DNA of 10,848 bases from NCBI GenBank assembly GCA_016779015.1, contig JADHOK010000044.1, positions 1 to 10,848 of the forward strand, given 5' to 3'. This DNA comes from PS1 clade bacterium. GTDB taxonomy: Bacteria > Pseudomonadota > Alphaproteobacteria > RS24. The notes under the pieces were generated by a model that had not been told where the DNA came from, made no database searches, and worked only from the letters and a program-made list of their open reading frames with translations. The position numbers and the translations under genes were made by a program. Below are positions 7,640 to 10,848 of this stretch, one piece after another; position 1 is the stretch's first letter; every line of letters starts with the position of its first letter.

Positions 7640-7945
7640 TTAACCCTTCATCTGACTGACATCTTCAACGGCAATGCCGCCACGATTACGGAAATAAACC
7701 ACCAGAATGGCGAGGCCGATGGCGGCCTCTCCGGCGGCGACGGTGAGCACCAAAAGCGCAAATACCTGGCCGACCAAATCACCGAGATAGGCCGAGAAAG
7801 CGACCAGATTGATATTCACCGCCAACAGCATCAGCTCGATGGACATCAGAATAATGATGACGTTTTTCCGGTTTAAGAAAATGCCGAACACACCAATGGT
7901 GAAAATAATCGCGGCCAAAGTCAGATAATGTGTCAGTCCAATCAT
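7640..7945 (-). CDS. nuoK: NADH-quinone oxidoreductase subunit K
   Basis: NuoK is a small membrane subunit (ND4L type) of complex I, located between NuoJ/NuoA and NuoN. It has 101 residues, the standard length, and three membrane helices. The two membrane glutamates needed for energy coupling are present: E37 (MSIELMLLAVN) and E73 (AAGEAAIGLAI), equivalent to E36 and E72 in E. coli. The protein also has GIFLNRKNVI after helix 1 and a polar C-terminal tail (VEDVSQMKG). The ATG at 7945 is supported by AGGAG (7953-7957) 7 nt upstream; nuoJ ends 10 nt before it. nuoL follows after 6 nt. Confidence 0.97.
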   Translation of the reverse strand: MIGLTHYLTLAAIIFTIGVFGIFLNRKNVIIILMSIELMLLAVNINLVAFSAYLGDLVGQVFALLVLTVAAGEAAIGLAILVVYFRNRGGIAVEDVSQMKG

Positions 7946-7952
7946 CGTGCCA

Positions 7953-7957
7953 CTCCT
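7953..7957 (-). promoter_or_regulatory. Shine-Dalgarno of nuoK
   Basis: AGGAG on the minus strand lies 7 nt before the nuoK ATG at 7945. It overlaps the TAG stop codon of nuoJ (7956-7958). Confidence 0.65.
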
Positions 7958-8561
7958 ACAAGCCCTGACCCGGGTCGATATTCACGGATTCGACCGCCTC
8001 GTCGCGGGTGCGCGCGGTTTGCTGCGCGATGTTTTGCTTTTTCGGGTTAGTGGACGGCACCAGTGTCAGCACAATCGCGCCGATCATCGCCACCAGCAAG
8101 ATGGCCCCGGCCGCTTGGAAATAATAAATATAGTCGGTGTAAAGCACGCGCCCCAAAGCCTCGGCATTGGTCATGCCCTCGGGCGTGGCCCGCGGCAATG
8201 GACCGGCGTCGACCAGCGTCGAGGACGCGCCAAACACCAGCAGCAATTCCAACAACAAGATGAGGCCCACCGTCGCGCCGATCGGCATATATTGCAGGAA
8301 GCCCTCGCTCAATTCGGCGAAATCAATATCCAGCATCATCACCACAAACAAGAACAGCACCGCCACCGCGCCGACATAGACGACGACCAAAATGAGCGCC
8401 AGAAACTCAGCCCCCAGCAGCACGAACAAACCGGCCGAATTGAAGAAGGTTAAAATCAGGAACAATACCGAATACACCGGATTGCGCGACGAGATGACCA
8501 TAAACGAGCTGGCAACCGCGACCGTGGCGAAGAGATAAAAGGCGAGTGAGGTAAGGGTCAT
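7956..8561 (-). CDS. nuoJ: NADH-quinone oxidoreductase subunit J
   Basis: NuoJ (ND6 type) is a five-helix membrane subunit of complex I next to NuoK and NuoH, part of the region linking quinone reduction to pumping. It has 201 residues, normal for Alphaproteobacteria. SSRNPVYSVLFLILTFFNSAG (24-44) covers the first loop and helix 2. The conserved helix 3 with VVVYVGAVAVLFLFVVMML is at 59-77; in known structures this helix holds the pi-bulge that moves during turnover. The last helix (about residues 147-168) precedes a polar tail of about 33 residues ending DPGQGL. The ATG at 8561 is 6 nt after the nuoI stop. No clear Shine-Dalgarno is visible, so initiation may depend on coupling with nuoI. 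Confidence 0.96.
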   Translation of the reverse strand: MTLTSLAFYLFATVAVASSFMVISSRNPVYSVLFLILTFFNSAGLFVLLGAEFLALILVVVYVGAVAVLFLFVVMMLDIDFAELSEGFLQYMPIGATVGLILLLELLLVFGASSTLVDAGPLPRATPEGMTNAEALGRVLYTDYIYYFQAAGAILLVAMIGAIVLTLVPSTNPKKQNIAQQTARTRDEAVESVNIDPGQGL

Positions 8562-8567
8562 AATATT

Positions 8568-9059
8568 CTACCGGTAAGGCGCGTCGAGCTCGATGTTTTT
8601 GGCAATTTCAACTTCCCAGCGGTCGCCATTGGCCAGCAATTTTTCCTTATCGTAAATCAGTTCTTCGCGCGTCTCGGTCGCGAACTCGAAATTCGGTCCT
8701 TCGACAATTGCATCGACCGGACAGGCCTCTTGGCAAAAACCGCAATAAATGCATTTCACCATATCGATGTCATAGCGCACGGTGCGCCGCGTGCCGTCAT
8801 TATTGCGCGGCCCCGCCTCAATGGTGATGGCTTGCGCCGGACAAATCGCCTCGCACAGCTTGCAAGCAATGCAGCGCTCCTGCCCGTTCGGATAACGACG
8901 CAGCGCGTGTTCGCCGCGAAAGCGCGGGGATAGCGGGCCTTTTTCATAAGGATAATTGATCGTCGCTTTTTTGCCGAAGAAGTAGCCCATCGCCAAGCGC
9001 AACGCGCCGACAAATTCGGCGAGAAAAAGAGAACGTGCAGTGCGGTCTAACCAAGCCAT
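8568..9059 (-). CDS. nuoI: NADH-quinone oxidoreductase subunit I (2x[4Fe-4S])
   Basis: NuoI carries clusters N6a and N6b, which pass electrons from the peripheral arm to N2 in NuoB. The protein has 163 residues, the usual alphaproteobacterial length. Two ferredoxin motifs are intact: C63, C66, C69 then C73 (ERCIACKLCEAICP) and C103, C106, C109 then C113 (VKCIYCGFCQEACP). The N-terminal amphipathic region (LFLAEFVGALRLAMGYFF) is the membrane-surface anchor of this subunit. The ATG at 9059 was chosen over one at 9086 because AAGGGGG (9065-9071) lies 5 nt upstream, the protein then begins at the family position, and overlap with nuoH is avoided. nuoH ends 10 nt before the start and nuoJ begins 6 nt after the stop. 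Confidence 0.97.
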   Translation of the reverse strand: MAWLDRTARSLFLAEFVGALRLAMGYFFGKKATINYPYEKGPLSPRFRGEHALRRYPNGQERCIACKLCEAICPAQAITIEAGPRNNDGTRRTVRYDIDMVKCIYCGFCQEACPVDAIVEGPNFEFATETREELIYDKEKLLANGDRWEVEIAKNIELDAPYR

Positions 9060-9064
9060 AAGCG

Positions 9065-9071
9065 CCCCCTT
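9065..9071 (-). promoter_or_regulatory. Shine-Dalgarno that sets the nuoI start
   Basis: AAGGGGG on the minus strand lies 5 nt before the ATG at 9059 and overlaps the TAA stop of nuoH. It argues against the in-frame ATG at 9086, which lies inside nuoH and has no such site placed for it. Confidence 0.7.
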
Positions 9072-10080
9072 ACGAAGCCAGTCCAAAATATTGCAGAAAG
9101 CCCGCCGTCAGCACGACCCAAAGCAGCGTGAAAGGCAGGAATACTTTCCAGCCCAAACGCATCAATTGGTCGTAGCGATAGCGCGGCACGATGACTTTGG
9201 TCATGGCGAACATGAAGAACATCAGCCCCATTTTGAGGATGAACCAGACCGGCCCCGGCACCCAGTTGAACGGCGCAATATCGACCGGCGGCAGCCAGCC
9301 GCCAAGGAACAAGATGGTACACATGGCGCACATCAAAACGATATTAGCCAGCTCACCAATCATAAAGACGACGTAAAGCGTTGAGGAATATTCGGTCATG
9401 AAACCGGCGACCAGCGCGCTCTCATCTTCCGGCAAGTCGAAAGGCGGGCGATTGGTCTCGGCCAAAGCCGAGATGAAGAAAACCACAAACATCGGGAATA
9501 GCGGCACGGCAAACCATACCGTCTCCTGCGCCAGCACAATATCTGTGAGATTGAGCGAGCCGACGCATAAAAGCACGGTGATAATCACCAGTCCGATGGA
9601 GACCTCGTAAGAGACCATTTGCGCCGCCGAGCGCAGCGCGCCGAGGAACGGATATTTCGAGTTTGACGCCCAGCCGCCCATAATCACGCCATAAACGCCG
9701 AGCGATGAAATGGCAAAAATATAGAGGATGCCGACATTGATATCGGCCACAGCCCAGCCCTCATTGACCGGAATAACCGCCCAGCCGCTCAGCGCCAGAA
9801 ACATGGTGACAAAAGGCGCGAGAATAAATACCGGCTTATTGGCCGTTGTCGGAATGATGATTTCCTTGAGCAGATATTTCAAAATATCAGCAAAACTTTG
9901 CAACAGCCCGAACGGCCCGACCATGGTCGGCCCTTTACGCAACTGCGCCGCCGCCCAGATTTTGCGGTCGGCCAGCATGAAGAAAGCCAGCGACACCAAA
10001 AGCGCCAGAATAATGGCCAGCGAATGCGCCGTCACGATGAGCGCCGGCCAGACATAAGTGTCGAAGAAAGCGTTATCCAT
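9070..10080 (-). CDS. nuoH: NADH-quinone oxidoreductase subunit H (quinone-site membrane subunit)
   Basis: NuoH (ND1 type) anchors the peripheral arm and forms much of the quinone chamber and the start of the proton channel. It has 336 residues and about 8-9 membrane helices. Seen are DRKIWAAAQLRKGP (38-51), the VGPFGLLQSFADILK stretch (54-68), SYEVSIGL with E159, and the large quinone-site loop AETNRPPFDLPEDESALVAG (207-226). E230 and E243 (MIGELANI) follow, and the end has PRYRYDQLMRLGWKVFLP (299-316). T52 stands where GPN is usual, and A222 stands where SEL is usual. The ATG at 10080 gives the family N-terminus; an in-frame ATG at 10170 would add 30 basic residues inside nuoG. The start overlaps the nuoG end by 8 nt. 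AGAAGGA (10091-10097) lies 10 nt upstream. Confidence 0.97.
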   Translation of the reverse strand: MDNAFFDTYVWPALIVTAHSLAIILALLVSLAFFMLADRKIWAAAQLRKGPTMVGPFGLLQSFADILKYLLKEIIIPTTANKPVFILAPFVTMFLALSGWAVIPVNEGWAVADINVGILYIFAISSLGVYGVIMGGWASNSKYPFLGALRSAAQMVSYEVSIGLVIITVLLCVGSLNLTDIVLAQETVWFAVPLFPMFVVFFISALAETNRPPFDLPEDESALVAGFMTEYSSTLYVVFMIGELANIVLMCAMCTILFLGGWLPPVDIAPFNWVPGPVWFILKMGLMFFMFAMTKVIVPRYRYDQLMRLGWKVFLPFTLLWVVLTAGFLQYFGLAS

Positions 10081-10848
10081 TCGTGCCGGTTCCTTCTTTA
10101 CCCTTGGCCGCATCATCGTGCATGCCTTTTGCTTTGGCGCAATCGGCCATAATCGCCGAAGCGCGGGCAATCGGATTGGTGAAATAGAAATCGCTCACCG
10201 CATAAGCGAATGCGTCAGCGCCGAGCCCACCATGGCCAGCCGCTTCAGGTGCTTCGGGCGTGCCGGCTTCGCTAATCTGGTCGAGCGCCGCCAATTGCGG
10301 TGCCGCCTCATACATGGCAGCGCGCAACGCGCTCAGATTGTCATAGGGCAATGTCGCATCGAGGCGGGCTGATAGGGCACGGAAAATTTTCCAGTCCTCG
10401 CGCGCTTCACCGGGCGGGAAAGCCGCCTGTTCGGTCATTTGCGCGCGCCCTTCCGTATTGACATAGGTCGCTTGTTTTTCGGTATAGGCAGCGGCCGGCA
10501 AAATAACGTCAGCGCGGTGCGCCCCGCGATCACCATGGCTGCCGATATATACAACAAAGGCATCGCCAAAAGTCGCGCCGGCAATTTCGTCGGCACCGTA
10601 GAGAATGACATTTTCTACAGCGCCACTTTGCGCCGCTTCTTGCATAGCGGCGACATCGTGCCCGCCCTCGCCTGGCAACAGCCCCAAATCGAGACCGGCA
10701 ACACGTGCCGCGGCCGTGTGCAACACGTTAAACGTCGCGCCGGTTTTTGCCGCCAATTCAATCGCCGCCGCCAGCACCGCCGCACCATCATCGCGGGTCA
10801 AAGCGCCCTGCCCGACAATAATCATCGGCTTGGTGGCATTTTGCAGCG
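10073..10848 (-). CDS. nuoG: NADH-quinone oxidoreductase subunit G, C-terminal part (truncated by window edge)
   Basis: About 257 C-terminal residues are visible. The frame stays open to the right edge (reading LQNATKP before the first visible Met at 10825), so that Met is internal and the gene starts outside. NuoG is the large Fe-S subunit of the peripheral arm; its C-terminal part has the fold of molybdopterin oxidoreductases without the cofactor. Visible conserved stretches are MIIVGQGAL, FNVLHTAAARVAGLDLG, LLPGEGG, VYIGSHGDRGAHRADVILPA and TEKQATYVNTEGRAQ. The last two are the most diagnostic and resemble alphaproteobacterial NuoG. The end is a polar, Gly/Lys-rich tail (GKEGTGTNG). The TAA stop lies inside the nuoH start region: ATGGATAA is shared, an 8-nt overlap. 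The Fe-S binding N-terminal half is not in the window. Confidence 0.95.
   Translation of the reverse strand, partial: LQNATKPMIIVGQGALTRDDGAAVLAAAIELAAKTGATFNVLHTAAARVAGLDLGLLPGEGGHDVAAMQEAAQSGAVENVILYGADEIAGATFGDAFVVYIGSHGDRGAHRADVILPAAAYTEKQATYVNTEGRAQMTEQAAFPPGEAREDWKIFRALSARLDATLPYDNLSALRAAMYEAAPQLAALDQISEAGTPEAPEAAGHGGLGADAFAYAVSDFYFTNPIARASAIMADCAKAKGMHDDAAKGKEGTGTNG
10091..10097 (-). promoter_or_regulatory. Probable Shine-Dalgarno of nuoH
   Basis: AGAAGGA on the minus strand lies 10 nt before the ATG at 10080, inside the last codons of nuoG. The spacing is slightly long. It favours the 10080 start over the in-frame ATG at 10170. Confidence 0.5.

Noticed and set aside
10081..10170. Upstream ATG for nuoH at 10170
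   Set aside because: It would add 30 basic residues encoded inside nuoG. The ATG at 10080 matches the usual NuoH length of about 336-350 residues.

Overview
The window is a compact piece of an alphaproteobacterial chromosome. Every gene lies on the minus strand, so the cluster is transcribed from right to left. The gene order (nuoG-H-I-J-K-L-M-N, then biotin ligase, RNase J and a DUF1467 protein) and the subunit sequences are those of the complex I locus of Alphaproteobacteria. Base composition looks moderately GC-rich by eye. I cannot name a genus.

Layout in transcription order: the C-terminal third of nuoG (10073-10848, running off the right edge), nuoH (9070-10080), nuoI (8568-9059), nuoJ (7956-8561), nuoK (7640-7945), nuoL (5696-7633), nuoM (4183-5685), nuoN (2643-4181), birA (1870-2646), an RNase J gene (194-1873), and the first 56 codons of a DUF1467 gene (1-169, running off the left edge). 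The genes are separated by 1 to 24 nt or overlap by 4 to 8 nt. No non-coding stretch exceeds 24 nt, and I see no terminator, internal promoter, RNA gene, mobile element, prophage or CRISPR array. The layout suggests one long polycistronic message with strong translational coupling.

Together the genes encode the C-terminal part of the peripheral-arm subunit NuoG, the Fe-S subunit NuoI that carries N6a/N6b, and all seven membrane subunits (H, J, K, L, M, N, with A outside the window) of proton-pumping NADH:quinone oxidoreductase. The charged residues known from E. coli work on the antiporter-like subunits are present in NuoL, NuoM, NuoN and NuoK, so the pump appears complete. Biotin ligase (activation of acetyl-CoA carboxylase and other biotin enzymes), RNase J (mRNA turnover and rRNA maturation) and the DUF1467 membrane protein are passengers on the same transcript.

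This is mostly an ordinary housekeeping region and I found no undescribed system. The clearest anomaly is a perfect-period 12-bp tandem repeat of five units (2651-2710). It forms the 3' end of nuoN, encodes a Thr-rich tail absent from typical NuoN, uses codons unlike the rest of the gene, and ends four bases before the GTG start of birA. Two substitutions in normally conserved NuoH loops (T52 and A222) may also merit checking.
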